The notes beneath the pieces were generated by a model, which did no database searches, was not told the DNA's origin, and was given only the letters and a program-made list of their open reading frames with translations. From assembly GCA_009761415.1 (NCBI GenBank), contig QUOL01000017.1, positions 1-64,000 of the forward strand: a stretch of DNA of 64,000 nt. Reading direction: 5' to 3'. The stretch is from Sarcomyxa edulis. Its lineage: Eukaryota; Basidiomycota; Agaricomycetes; Agaricales; Mycenaceae. The translations under genes were made by a program, and so were the position numbers. Positions 1 through 10,787 of the stretch are shown piece by piece (the stretch's first letter is position 1; the number at the start of each line of letters is the position of its first letter).

Positions 1-1640
1 GAGCACAAGTCGATTCGCTGCTCGACTCGTACCGCCCTGTCGACTCATGATTGACGATCGCCCATTGCCGGTCGCGATATTAATGAATTACCAGCGATCC
101 AAGGAAAAGGCCAGAGGATCGGTATCAGTTTTCACCACGGAACAACGACCAAATGTTATCATTCCGCAAACGGAAAACGCCTTAAAACGAGATGCTGAGC
201 TGCTCGAAATTCAAAAATACCTAGAAAAACCCGAGCGACCGATCGGCTTTAGCGATAAAAGTTACAAGGCATTCATGAAAAAGGCGACCCGGTTCTTTGT
301 CCTCGATGGCCGCTTGTGGCGAAGAGACAAGCAGTTATCCCATAAATTGGTTTTATCACCAGACAAGCGATTAGCGATAATGGCCGAGCTTCACGACAAG
401 TACGGACACAAAGCGGCGTGGTCGACAAAGGTCAGACTTATGTCTCGTTTCTGGTGGCCTAGTATGAGCGAGGATATCCAGTGGTTTGTTCGAACATGTC
501 ACCAGTGTCAGCTCCGTAAATGACGCGAAAATCCATATCCCGCCGACGATAGCCATCCCCTTCCCACTATTCGGGAAAATATATATGGATACAATGCATT
601 TACCGACGGTCGATGGCTTCCACGTAATCGCGCATGGCCGATGCTCGCTCAGTTCATACCCCGAGTGGAGAATGCTGAAAAGCGAGAGCGCAGTAAACCT
701 AGCTAACTTCATCTTTGAAGACATTCTCTGCAGTGGGAAGCATAATGGAAATCGTAACCGATAACGGAAAGCCATGGGTCAAGGCGGCCGATCAGCTACA
801 AAAGCAATATGGAATTCATCACATTCGCATTTCAGGATATAACTCTCAAGCACAGGGTGTTATTGAGAGAAAGCACTATGATGTTCGGGAATCACTCATC
901 AAATCCTGCGACGGCAACCAATCAATATGGCCAAAGGCGGCTCATGCGATATTCTGGGCGGAGCGTATTACGATCCAGAAATCGACGGGGTACTCGCCTT
1001 ATTATATCGCGCACGGGGTTCAGGCGATCCACCCCTTCGACCTGGAACAGTCCACATTCATGCATCCCTTCATAGACGACGATATGAATTTTGGAGAACT
1101 TATTTCAAGAAGGGCGATGAAGCTTCAAAAGAGGGACAAAGAGCTCTCCAAGGTTCAGCGAGACAAATACCGATCGCGTCTCCAGTCGGCAGAGCAGTTT
1201 TAAAGAAATACGAGGGACAAATTCACGATTTCAAGTTCGCGCCAGGAAGACTCGTACTTGTTCGTAATACTCGGATAGAGAAGGAACTGAACAACAAAAT
1301 GAAGCCCCGATACATCGGTCCAATGGTCGTGGTTCGCCAAACCAAATCGGGAAGCTACATCCTATCGGAAGTGACAGGAGCGATCGCTGAACACCGATTC
1401 GCCGCATACCGATTGATCCCATACATGAGGAGGAACGAGATAACCCTACCAGTTACTACGCTAGTTGGGAAGTCGACGAAGCAGCTGGATGATATGGCCG
1501 ATGAGGACACGCCTGACGAGTTTACTCTCGTGGAGCCCGGAGACGATGCACTTCCGGGAACGTATAGGACACGATTGTGGCAGTTTCCAAAAAGGCCGGA
1601 ACAAGAATCTAATACGCTAAGGCCTCCGGAACGATCGTAA
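1..1640 (+). pseudogene. Ty3/gypsy retrotransposon pol fragment (integrase), frameshifted
   Basis: This is the 3' part of a Ty3/gypsy polyprotein; reverse transcriptase would lie upstream of the window. The sequence shows an H2C2 zinc-binding integrase domain around 370-520 (a histidine pair followed by CHQC), then the DDE core (MDTMHLP near 585, 'IVTDNG' near 750, 'HIRISGYNSQAQGV' near 820-860 with the following E), then a C-terminal DNA-binding region near 1215-1430 ending in an SH3/chromo-like 'MKPRYIGPMVV' segment. The reading frame moves three times, near 515-520, 735 and 1195, so no continuous integrase can be made. Each segment aligns in order with the expected domain, so this is a decayed copy and not an intron-containing gene; none of the three junctions has convincing splice sites. 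The ORF end near 1640 is not a defined element end. Confidence 0.88.
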
Positions 1641-1904
1641 AGATATCGCGCGGATATCTGGAAACCTCGGGAAATACTCCAACAAGGGACCGCGAACGAA
1701 CAACTCTGGATAAGGCTCCCTTCTCCACATGATACTTTGAATCACCTTTCTATTTTTCCATACAAAAATGTACATTATTACAAGAATATCAGCACCCTTC
1801 TCTCAAGAATAACCCTTGTTTCCGACCCTGTTTCGACAAGAAGAGGGATACTACCTCGAGGAAGCAATCGATTCTACGTAGACTTGACTGGCCAGGTGCC
1901 AGAA

Positions 1905-2640
1905 CAAGCGGAATCCAGGTCAACGCCTTGTTCTAACGATCGGCTGAAGAAACAAAGCAAGAGGATGACCGGTAGACCGATCGTCTTGGCCAATTGCATC
2001 CCAAGTCGTACTTTCTCCGATAAAGCGTCACAACGAAGGCCGATCCTGAGAAATAACCGACTATAGCTCAAAAGGACGCGAAAGGACGAATTCTTGGAAC
2101 AAAAGCCGATCGACGATACAAATACAGTCCGAGCAGGTAGTTATGTTCAACAATCGGTAGCCGATTAAAGGAAAGATAGAAAAAGGCCGATCGTGGCCGA
2201 CTGCGAGAAATTGCCGATTACTGCTGCTCTAAGAGGACTTAGACAAATTGCTGCACCGAAAGCCGATCGACGACACGAACGCAATCCAAGAGAGTCGCCG
2301 TGTTCAAACGATCGGCCGAAGAAACAAAGCAAGAGGACGATCGGTAGACTGATCGTTTTGACCGATTGTATCCCAAGTCGTACTCTCACCGGACCTAGAC
2401 GAGTTCCTGGCACAAAAGCCGATTGTCTATACAAAGGGAATCAGAGAGGATCGCAGTGTTCAACGATCGGTGGCCGGGTGATGGAACGTAGAAAAAAGCC
2501 GATTGTCGGCGACTACAACAAAATGCCGATCGCTGCTGTTCATGAGGACTTTGACGAAATTTCTGGACAAAAGCCGATCGAAGTTGTTCGAAATCGTGCA
2601 CTTTCCGGTATTAAGGCCGACCGATCGACTTGGGGATTTT
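1905..2640. repeat. Degenerate tandem array, four units of about 150-210 bp
   Basis: Four related units can be anchored on a 'tgttc(a)acgatcgg' core at about 1930, 2141, 2302 and 2456. The first and third share about 80 bp (1936-2017 and 2309-2391) almost base for base, and the right-hand parts of units two and four are also alike ('gaaattgccgattactgctg' at 2208 versus 'caaaatgccgatcgctgctg' at 2518). Nearly all differences in the first/third comparison are C/T or G/A. Open frames through the array change content between copies and do not look protein-coding. The array lies just 3' of the gypsy fragment and may be its decayed 3' non-coding part; no LTR ends were found. Confidence 0.6.
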
Positions 2641-2954
2641 TGACAGGAAACCTATGTGTTGGACATATAACCAATTGTTTATGGCCGATCTTGCGGCGAC
2701 TTAAGAACGGGACCCATTGACTCGTGAAGAATCGGTTTTCTGTATTTACAGATAACCGTACAGATATACGAGTCGGCACCACCTAACGTGGTACCGACGA
2801 CAAGCTACGATCCGTAAAAAATGTGATATGGGCCGAAACCCGAGGAAAAATGTCCGCAGACGCGAGAGCCCGACCGAACAAAGGACGCGCGAGAAGGGGG
2901 AATTACATGAAAGAAAAGGAAGAAGGGAAATTTTAAAAGAAGTGATTATACAAA

Positions 2955-5543
2955 CTACTTAGCTTGCCTTGAATCCTTCTTCTCCTTCTTCTTAACGATC
3001 ACCACCCCATCTAACCTGCTCGACCCTTCTCCGACGTCGTCCTGCCCAGGAAGAGGCGCGGGAGGCCCACCGAACGAGTACGAAAGCCCTTCGTTGAAAG
3101 CCGATTCTACGGCGCCGAAGTGTAAGTTCATCGCGTCCTCGGTTATCTTGGCGATCTGGCCAGCGACGAATGACGAGAAATCCCGCTCGAACCTCTTGCT
3201 AGAAGCAGACCACAGGGCTCGGAGGTGTTTTTTGGCCGCATCGTTAGCGGCGGCCTCCTCGGCGTCATTGGCAGCAACCTGAGAAGCGGTGTCGAAGTCT
3301 GGAGAGAGCGGGGGAGGGATGTTTAGACGTCGGTCAGGAATTTTAATACTAACTCCCGTACGCAGACGCGTACGGGAATACGGACCTTCGTCGTCATCCT
3401 CCATTTCCTGGTCCTCGTCGGCTTTCTGCTGTTGGTGCGAAGGGACTATGTTCCGACTGAACGATTCACCAGGAGGAGGAATGCCGGGCTCGGTGACCAA
3501 CTTCAAGAGGCCGTCTGCGATGTACTTTGCCTTGTCCGCGCTGGTGAACTCGTTAAACTTGATCGAGCACTTGTGCTTGTCGCGGATGCACTTTCGGCAA
3601 CGTCGGCCGGGGAGACCGACGCATGGCTGTACATCGAGCGCGATCCGGCAAGGGCGACACATCAGATGCTATAAACAAATGAACAAAGTCAATAAAAGGA
3701 AACCGCTGGAGGGCGGTAATATTACAAGGAGAAGGAAACTACTCACCTCGAGTCGGAAAACTTCGCCTACAGCCAAAGCGCGTTGACGTCGAACACGCGT
3801 AGTCGCCGGCACGGTCTTAGGAGGGGGTTTCTGTGCCTCCTTGGGGTCGGCTGGACCTTTTCCCTTTCGAGCTCTCTTCTTTGCCGGAGCATCGGAGTCT
3901 CTGGTGGAAGAAGTCGCGATGACTTTCGGATCGACCTTGATCTTGGGTTCGAAGGGAACGATACCGGTGAATTCGATCTCGGAGTCGGTTTCGTCGGTCT
4001 TAGCGCGTTTCTTTCCTTTTCGCTTTGACGATGTCGACGTAGACGCTGCTGGCGCGGGGGAATCGCGCGGCGTTGGAGTGTCGGACAGAGGAATTGGAGT
4101 CGGTGCCTTCCGCTTTCCTTTCGACGAAGCGGACTTTTGAGGGACGGCCTTCTTCGGTTTTGGCGGCGGTGGAGGAGCTATGCGAGGAGACGTTGGTGTG
4201 CGATCACGATCATCGTTCTCGGCCATGGGAGAAGGAGGGCGCGAGCGAGGAGGATCGATAACGTCTTGACGATCGGGACCGTCAGGCGCATAGGAATCGG
4301 ACAAAGTTGGGGGAGGAAGGGATAGGTTAGGGACGATGAGTTCGAGGGCGGGTGAAGGAGGGCGAGCGATCGGGGGGGGGAGGTCGACTTCCATCCGCGC
4401 CTCTGCTGGAGGCGACTCCGGAGGAGGATCTTCATAATCAGGAATGAATCAGTAAGAATGATGGGTAACAAGGGGAGGGTCACTCACCAATCATCATATT
4501 TTCCACTTCTCCCTGCGATGAATCCCCCGTTCCCGAATTCGCCCCTTTCTCTGGTACGACGTCCGCCCTTCGGGCTTCTGCCTGTTCCTTTTCGAGCTCG
4601 TCGAGTCGTCGGTTTCCTAGAAGACAAGTAAAGGTTTTGAATGAAGTTTAGAAAGAGGAGGACGTTTGCTTGGGTAGGACTTACTGATGGCAGCGGCGTC
4701 TGTCTCCTCGCGACCCAAGTTCTCCGACTCATTCAGAACGTTGCCTGCCGAGCTCTCTGGACGAGCGACTGTTCCATCCTCGACGATCTTCATCCCCAAA
4801 ATGTCGCTCTCGATCGTACGATCGAAGTCCCCTCTCGATCCCTCGCCCTCGAAGCCTTCTGCGCCCGGCTCGACGTCGAACCGTCCGCTCGTCGGTGAAG
4901 GAGGAACGGGGCTTGGCGACCCAAAGCTGCTGACCTGAGGCGGAGGAGTGTCTGGACAGTGATACCAGAGGCAATCGAAAGCCCATTTTGGAGTCCACTT
5001 CGACGACCTTATGAATTCGAGGGCTTCAGGCGTTATCTGGGGGAGGTCGTCGACCCAGTCGGGAAAATCGTCGTCGTCTCCGTACACCGCCTCGGCCCAG
5101 TCCTTAATCTCGTTGATGAGAGTGGGAACTGGTTTACGGGCAACGGGCGAGTGAGCGTTGATGTTAAAAGAGCTCCCGGCGAGTCTGGGATAGAAATCGT
5201 GTCGCTGAGGAAGGACGGAACGAGAACGACGTGACGTAGATTGGGTCAGCAGGATGGGGGGAACGCCTTCCCCAGGGCCACTGAGACGAGACGTTGATGT
5301 ATGAGAAGCGATCGGCGACGTCAAAGACGCGTTTGCCGCGAAATGAGTACGAGGGGTGGATGTCGAAGGTTGGCTGCGAGCAAACGGCTCGGACTTTATG
5401 GCGAGGAAGGGGTTGCGAGGAGCGGCTGCCTGCATCCTGGCAGGACTAATCCGCCGAGGAACGCCGCGGATGGCAGAGGACGACGCGGTTGGCTGTGATC
5501 CGCGACGACTCTCGTCATCGGGATTCGTCTTTGTACGTGCCAT
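2955..5543 (-). CDS. Four-exon gene for a Zn2Cys6-like, disordered, acidic/basic protein
   Basis: The spliced model is 5543-4685, 4616-4488, 4429-3747 and 3668-2955. It totals 2385 nt (794 residues) with phases matching at all three GT-AG introns, so the gene looks intact. The first ATG of the protein (MARTKTNPDDESRRG) is chosen because upstream codons lie in the promoter side of the exon and lack similar composition. The N-terminal half is Ser/Pro/Arg-rich with an acidic patch 'YGDDDDFPDWVDDLP'. Exon 2 is a short Leu/Glu/Arg coiled-coil-like piece (NRRLDELEKEQAEARR). Exon 3 is Pro-rich with lysine-rich NLS-like stretches. Exon 4 opens with a cysteine cluster, C-x2-C-x8-C-x7-C-x2-C-x6-C, resembling the fungal binuclear zinc cluster, then an acidic linker, an alpha-helical region and a lysine-rich tail. 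DNA binding is inferred only from this cluster. It lies opposite to the gypsy fragment inside the CGATCG-rich block, so it could be a passenger gene of a mobile element. Confidence 0.68.
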
Positions 5544-6312
5544 GGAAGTCGAGTAGGGAAGGATGATGGAGGAGAAGAGGAAAGGAAGGACCGAGCGAGC
5601 GCTTAAAAATACGCGTCGAGAAATTGCTCGAAGTCTTTTGAAACTCAGCCCGGATATGGCCGAAATGCGATCGCGACTCGCGACTCCGCCAAACAAGCTG
5701 AAGCTTCAGCCAAACAACCGCTTTAGCCAGCAGCAGGTCGATAATCCTTAAGTTCGATGCTCCCATGGACCGCGCCGGAGAGTCTATTATATAAAAACGG
5801 TAAAAATCGGCGATAATACGGGAATAATATGGATTACATAAATTCGACATGGAAAGGACAAGAAACGAACGAAAACGGGGGAGCCGATCCAGTTTTTCGA
5901 AAAACCCACTAGCGATCGGCCTAATCACACGAACACTGTTCACAACCGAATATCGATCGGACGTGAACCAAGGAAGTCAAACAGAAGGAAGTCAAAGCGC
6001 TGCGACGCTAGCGAAACACGATTAGGAGAGCGCAAGGGTCGACAAACCAGCGCCTATGAAGGATGACGATCCTTATAAAATTTATGCCGACTGGATTTCT
6101 GAATGAAATCAATTATGAACGACACTAGGCGACCCCGATTCGGCTGGCCAGCGGAATGGGACAACGCAATGTGCCAAATTATGCATTATAGACAAAAACA
6201 ACGCCGCTCGAGGCAAAATACACATTTGTGGCACAAGCTACTAACTATGCAGAACTTTTATTAGATTATGTGCCGAAGACGGGCAAATTATGAACTGACT
6301 TTTTTGTTAACT
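5544..6312. other. Intergenic, nothing recognised
   Basis: This is the gap between the start of the zinc-cluster gene and the end of the six-gene array. It is AT-richer than its flanks and has three CGATCG sites near 5670, 5912 and 5951. The minus-strand promoter of the zinc-cluster gene should lie in its first few hundred bases. I see no gene, tRNA or repeat. Confidence 0.5.
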
Positions 6313-7265
6313 TTAGAATCGGCTGGCCTGGCGACTAGGAGCGGATCGGCAATGAGGGTTTTCCCTAGGACCACGGCGCGGCAACCTTTCCCGACTGCCT
6401 GACGGACCGGCGAGACCTGGCCCTCTGGCATCAGGTATCAATGGCCGACCGAACGTATTGTTGGTGCCGCTCGAATTGCGAACAGGTGCGGGAATCGCCC
6501 CGTGTAACAGTACCTCTTCGTGTCCATCCTTTGTGGGGAACTGGCGCACGTATGGGAGAAAGGGCATTCCGGGATCAATCGTTCCAGGATCGACTTGACC
6601 GATCGCCTTCGACTTAAGCAAGTCATTGATCTGTCTTTCCTTCATTCCCTCATCGGCACCATACCGTGCGAAAGTATCCGAAAAACTATAACCCTGGAAG
6701 TCGATGGCGGACGATGCGTATCCGGGCTTGAAATAGGCAGAGATCAGTAAGGCCGATTGGTCATAGACAGCTTTGGGCATACCTGGGCTATAAGATCGCA
6801 CTTCAACCCGTTTAACAGAAAGCCGACATTTCTGACATTGACCCCTACATAATCACCTTCGAAGCCGAACTCCCGAATAAAGTATTCGAGCATGGCTACC
6901 GAGAGGGTCGCCTCGGCAGGAACGTCGACTGTCCGCCAGTCCCCCGCCTGGATCGCTTGAGCGATTCGTAACTTCATAGCTTGATGCTGAGCATTGTCGC
7001 TCCTCAGTATCAACAAGGGAAGCGCCTGGATACTGGATCGGCTTACAACATAATTAATCACTTTGGCGATAACGGTTCTTATCCAAAGGCGTTCTTCAAT
7101 GGCAATCGCGCTGGTCGCGCGGTCGACGGTCGATAAATGAACAATGCCTAGAAGGTGCCGAATCGAGGCGGACCAAAGGGTGGCCATGTCTTGTGGAGGA
7201 GCGCCCCTGGTGTCACTTGGGTCCTCTGCGAATTTGTTCGCCGATAAGCGAAGTAAAAATGACAT
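6313..7265 (-). CDS. Tandem family member 6 (unknown helical protein), longest copy
   Basis: Proposed exons are 7265-7047, 6986-6783 and 6693-6313, giving about 267 residues. Exon 1 has the family's N-terminal helical region (IRHLLGIVHLSTVDRATSA... VIAKVINYV). The first intron (60 nt, gtaagc...cag) sits at the same place as in the other five genes but is also open in frame, so it could be retained. Exon 2 carries the family signature VPAEATLSVAMLEYFIREFGFEG. The second intron (89 nt, cag|gtatgc...ttccag|ggt) is particular to this copy and leads into a hydrophilic tail rich in Gly, Pro and Arg. Its start lies only 46 bp below the stop of the next gene. No known domain was recognised and no function is assigned. 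It could also be read as a two-exon gene ending at 6744. Confidence 0.55.
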
Positions 7266-7311
7266 CGCGGTACAGGGATTTTTTGAATCAAGACCGGGTT
7301 ACACTCTCTAT

Positions 7312-8049
7312 TTATTCGAATTCAGCGTCGCTCACGCCTGGGTCGTCCTCGGACGATACTCCGTTCGGGGCCGGCCACATCTCGTAAGAATCCGATTGAT
7401 CGCCCCAGCCGTTCCCCTCGTCACCATTCATTTCGTATCCTCCATCGGTTCCCCAGGCACCGAACCGATCGGCCGCTACATCGTAGTCTGGCGATGCCTC
7501 GCGAGCGAAGCCGTATTGAGGCCAGTCGAAAGGGTCTGTGGCTTGACTGTAGTTGAGAGCAGCCAATCGGCTAAGCTCAACAAGGATCTCTACCGATCTC
7601 TCCCTCCATGTATCGCTGCCCTCAAAAACGAATTCGGAGCGATCGGCTGCCCTCCATATAAGGCGTAGATCGCTTAGCATCTGACCGGACTCGGATGGTA
7701 CCCGGTTCTTGTTTAAATCGGCATCTGAGACACGGTTGCGCGCGTTCCAGAATACAATCTAAAAAACTTGTCTAGGTCAGAAAAGGGCCGATCGAGGGCC
7801 GATCGACATACGCACCAACAGTTTCATGACCGATCGAATGGAGCTGGCAAAGGACGTGCGATCGACCTCAGAGAGGGACGGGAACTCGCCACTTGGGTCG
7901 AGTACGGGAAAGATTTTGGATGCGACAAGGCCGATAATGGGACGAAGGTACCGACAAAGAAAGCGATCGGCACTCTCATCGTTACTGATCCAATGGAAGC
8001 TGGCGTCCTTGACGAGAACGTCGAGTATGGCTATACTAAGGGGGTCCAT
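7312..8049 (-). CDS. Tandem family member 5 (unknown), acidic C-terminus
   Basis: Exons 8049-7816 and 7758-7312 join in phase (57-nt intron, gtgcgt...tttttag) to give about 226 residues. The N-terminus (MDPLSIAILDVL) leads to the family core FLCRYLRPIIGLVASKI, comparable to FFEHRLRPMFSIIERI in member 2. Exon 2 has the second family signature in the form VPSESGQMLSDLRLIWRAA. The last 60 residues are strongly acidic and rich in Gly, Trp and Tyr, unlike the other copies. The donor gtgcgt is shared with members 2 and 3. The preferred ATG is the one followed directly by the family-like sequence; an upstream in-frame ATG at 8115 would add 22 residues. Function is unknown. Confidence 0.58.
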
Positions 8050-8334
8050 GTATGGTCTGCGATATTGACAGCAGTCGGTCGCGATGATATTGCTCTTATA
8101 CTCGACGCCGAACACCTCGAATGGACAAGATCGGCCGATGCTGTGAAAAAAGATTCGAGCCGATCGGCTGTGAAATCGTTTTTATTTTCAAGTATATCGT
8201 AGAGCGAGGCTATCGACTCTGCTCGCCCCTCGCCGACATTGTACCGCATGATATGCCGATCGCTGCTCCAGCTAGGACATCGCCCTCGTTTCGTCACCTA
8301 ATGCGTTATCTCCACGCTCCATTGGCTTTCTCTT

Positions 8335-8869
8335 CTACTGGTATCCGGGATAATCGACTTGTCCGTTTCCCCTGGCAACGACATGCCGCGTGTAAAATGC
8401 AAAGCTCGCTGTCATATTCCGAAAAGTTGTAATAACGATCGAAGATAGGCCGAGGGAATCTGCCTGGGCAATTAACAAGAGATGTGCGCGTGACCCCATG
8501 TTATGCGCTTCGGTTGGGATGCGCACGGTGTTGCGGAGTCCGCTAGCAACTGTGCGCGATCGGTAATCTAGGATGAGGGCCTGTTGTGCATGAGCGATCT
8601 TCTCGAACGATGGATCGACACTGACCTACCAAGTGCGCGAGGAATCTGATGAAATGTGTACGAGCGACAGATAGTGCGGCTTGCGCGACAATAGCATCTG
8701 CATGAAGGTTGATACTGGCGGTGTTGTATTCGCGCTCTATCAGGTAAAGCATCGGGCGGAGCCGATAATGAAGGAATCCGTGAAATCCCTCAATCGGTAC
8801 GAACGTCGGGATGAAGGAGGACGATGGCAAGGTTAACAGGGCAAATTCTGTCGCATTATTGGACGCCAT
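8335..8869 (-). CDS. Tandem family member 4 (unknown)
   Basis: Exons 8869-8626 and 8567-8335 (intron donor gtcagt, acceptor cctag) join in phase to about 158 residues. Exon 1 begins MASNNATEF and has the core FLHYRLRPMLYLIER followed by an Ala-rich helix and the conserved ...FLAHLV end. Exon 2 has RIPTEAHNMGSRAHLLLI, the IP-x-EA signature with the Met-Leu pair altered to MGSRAHL. The copy is shorter at the C-terminus than its neighbours. A phase-0 donor four bases upstream (gtaggt) resembles the other copies better but would put exon 2 out of frame, so this copy may be slightly damaged. Function is unknown. Confidence 0.5.
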
Positions 8870-8922
8870 TCCTGAACAATGCTGAAGAGTACGTTATTCT
8901 GGCGATCCAACTACAGGTCCTT

Positions 8923-9608
8923 TTATAGTTGCAACTTGTCAATCTCGATCGGCACGCGAAAGCATGGATCGGCCGCACCTTCAGTTTGGAATGCGGCGAT
9001 CGGTACCCCATGTATTGCATTATCTAGTGGCCAGCCTCCCTTGTCGTACCCCTTGAAATCTGCAAGCGTCTGCTCGGCTATCTTTCTAACCTCGACCTCG
9101 TCCAACATGTCTCTGACTATTTGATAGGCGATAGGTGTCCTAATGGGAATGCAAGGTTCACCGTTGAGGCCGATCGCTTGAATAAGGCCGAGGATTGCCC
9201 TCAACATATACTGAGCCTCGACGGGAAGGGTCGGTATAGGCTGGCCGTCGCTGCGTTTGTGACGTCTGATCTCTTGGACTGCCGCCTGAAGCCAGAAAGG
9301 TCAAAAGTCGCGCTCGGCTTCCTTGTCCTGATTGCTCGACGCACCAGGATTTCAGTTATTTGCTTAACCATCCACCGGGCATTGTGGACGCCTTGGTTCT
9401 CCTTCATCTTGTAGAGATCGCTTCTCGTCTCGGGCAAGGGCAGGGGCACGACGGCAGCGATATAGGCTAACAAAGGGCGGACGTGGTCCGCAAGGAAGTT
9501 TCTAAGCTCGTTTTCTGATCCAAGGTTTTGCCGATCGGGTAGGGCAACTTGGACAAATTGCTGTATCTTCTGGTTACCTTCAAAGTTCCACTGCTTTGAC
9601 GACGCCAT
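8923..9608 (-). CDS. Tandem family member 3 (unknown)
   Basis: Exons 9608-9345 and 9270-8923 (74-nt intron, gtgcgtcg...ccaagag) join in phase to about 203 residues. Exon 1 starts MASSKQWNFEGNQK and holds FLADHVRPLLAYIAAVVPLP and a helix ending ...MVKQITEIL at the intron. Exon 2 reads RRHKRSDGQPIPTLPVEAQ then YMLRAILGLIQAIGLNG, the family signature with a small insertion between IP and EA. The C-terminus is hydrophilic and unremarkable. The stop lies 53 bp from the start of member 4, so the promoters must be very short or the genes may be co-transcribed. No similarity to a known fold was recognised by eye. Confidence 0.6.
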
Positions 9609-9957
9609 TACGAAGGATACAGGAGATCGACGTGTCTATGGAAGATATAGGAAAATTTTTGAAGCACCGCCGCATGTTTGGACCTGTGGGGCTTTGTGGA
9701 CGCCACTGCCGCTCGATCGCGTCGCGTGTCCTGGACTGGCTCAGGTAATTATTCCACGATTATTCCAACTGAGAGGTATCTACGAGACCCCGTCATCTGC
9801 CGTTGGATCGACATCGTTCATCTAATCGTCTGCCTCTCCTGCCTGGGCTCTCTCTCCTCGACTGTGCGGCCGATCGTCTCTGTTTTTTTTCGCAACGTTT
9901 AGTCAAAGGGTCACAGGAGAAAAGCGATCGCTTGCCGGTTCCGGTATTGGTAGAATT

Positions 9958-10507
9958 TCAGCCTTGATCAAAATCAGGATATTGGCCATGGCCGATCAGT
10001 GTCCTGCCCAGTTCCTCTGCTTCAGCTTTCAGCTTCCCCAAGAGGGCTACGTAGAAGTTGTTCGCGTCGTCTTTCCAGTCTTCATAGAAGCCGACTCTGT
10101 CTATGACAATCAGGGCTCGTTCGAGCATGATTGTCGCCTCGGCGGGAATTTGCCGATCGACGGTTCCTGTATCGGATACTGTGTTTTCTCTGTGATCGAT
10201 TATCATGGCCTTTACCAGCGGTTAGCTCCCCTGCAGAACGTTTGAAAAGGACTTTTCGACGCACGATGTTGGATAAGAAGAACGCCATGAGATGGCGTGG
10301 GACGCTATACTCCGCGATCGGGTTGAACGACGTGGTCGGCAAGAACATCACCGGGTGCGGTAGGATTCTCTCTATAATACTGAACATTGGTCGAAGGCGG
10401 TGCTCGAAGAATTCAGGAATGGTTTCGCGTGCTGCGACGCTGGCCAATTGGTCGATACGAACGTACAAAGAGAAGAACTCCGTTAGGAGAGAGTGATCGG
10501 GATTCAT
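9958..10507 (-). CDS. Tandem family member 2 (unknown)
   Basis: Exons 10507-10265 and 10209-9958 (55-nt intron, gtgcgtcg...taaag) join in phase to about 164 residues. It is the clearest copy. Exon 1 has FFEHRLRPMFSIIERI and ends ...LMAFFLSNI. Exon 2 has VDRQIPAEATIMLERALIVI then DRVGFYEDW. An in-frame TAA lies just upstream of the chosen acceptor, which is why splicing to the taaag site is required. The downstream part is Lys/Glu-rich and helical, ending DFDQG. The protein has no signal peptide or membrane segment that I can see. Function is unknown. Confidence 0.6.
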
Positions 10508-10787
10508 TCTAACGGGGATTTTTCACGGCACGGGAAGGCGCTGTATTCTAGATATCAAGCCATTCCTGGACGACCTTTATACCAACTACGGATTGGAAAT
10601 CCGGCTTTTTCCATGGAATAGTTTTTTTGTGCCCCCGATCGGCTACCTCTCCCTTCCAAGAAACCCTCTCCCCGAAGGACCGATTGCAGTACCCCCTTTT
10701 TCAGCCGTTCCGTGCGACCACTAGTCGCGGCATTCCGTCTTCGGCACTTGCGATTAGTTGGGCAATCCCTTGAGAAACATTAGTCAT

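Noticed and set aside
2193..2720. 175-codon open frame on the plus strand
   Set aside because: It runs through the tandem repeats, changes content between copies and has no recognisable motif.
3094..4325. Several plus-strand frames opposite the zinc-cluster gene
   Set aside because: They are shadows of the intact four-exon minus-strand gene.
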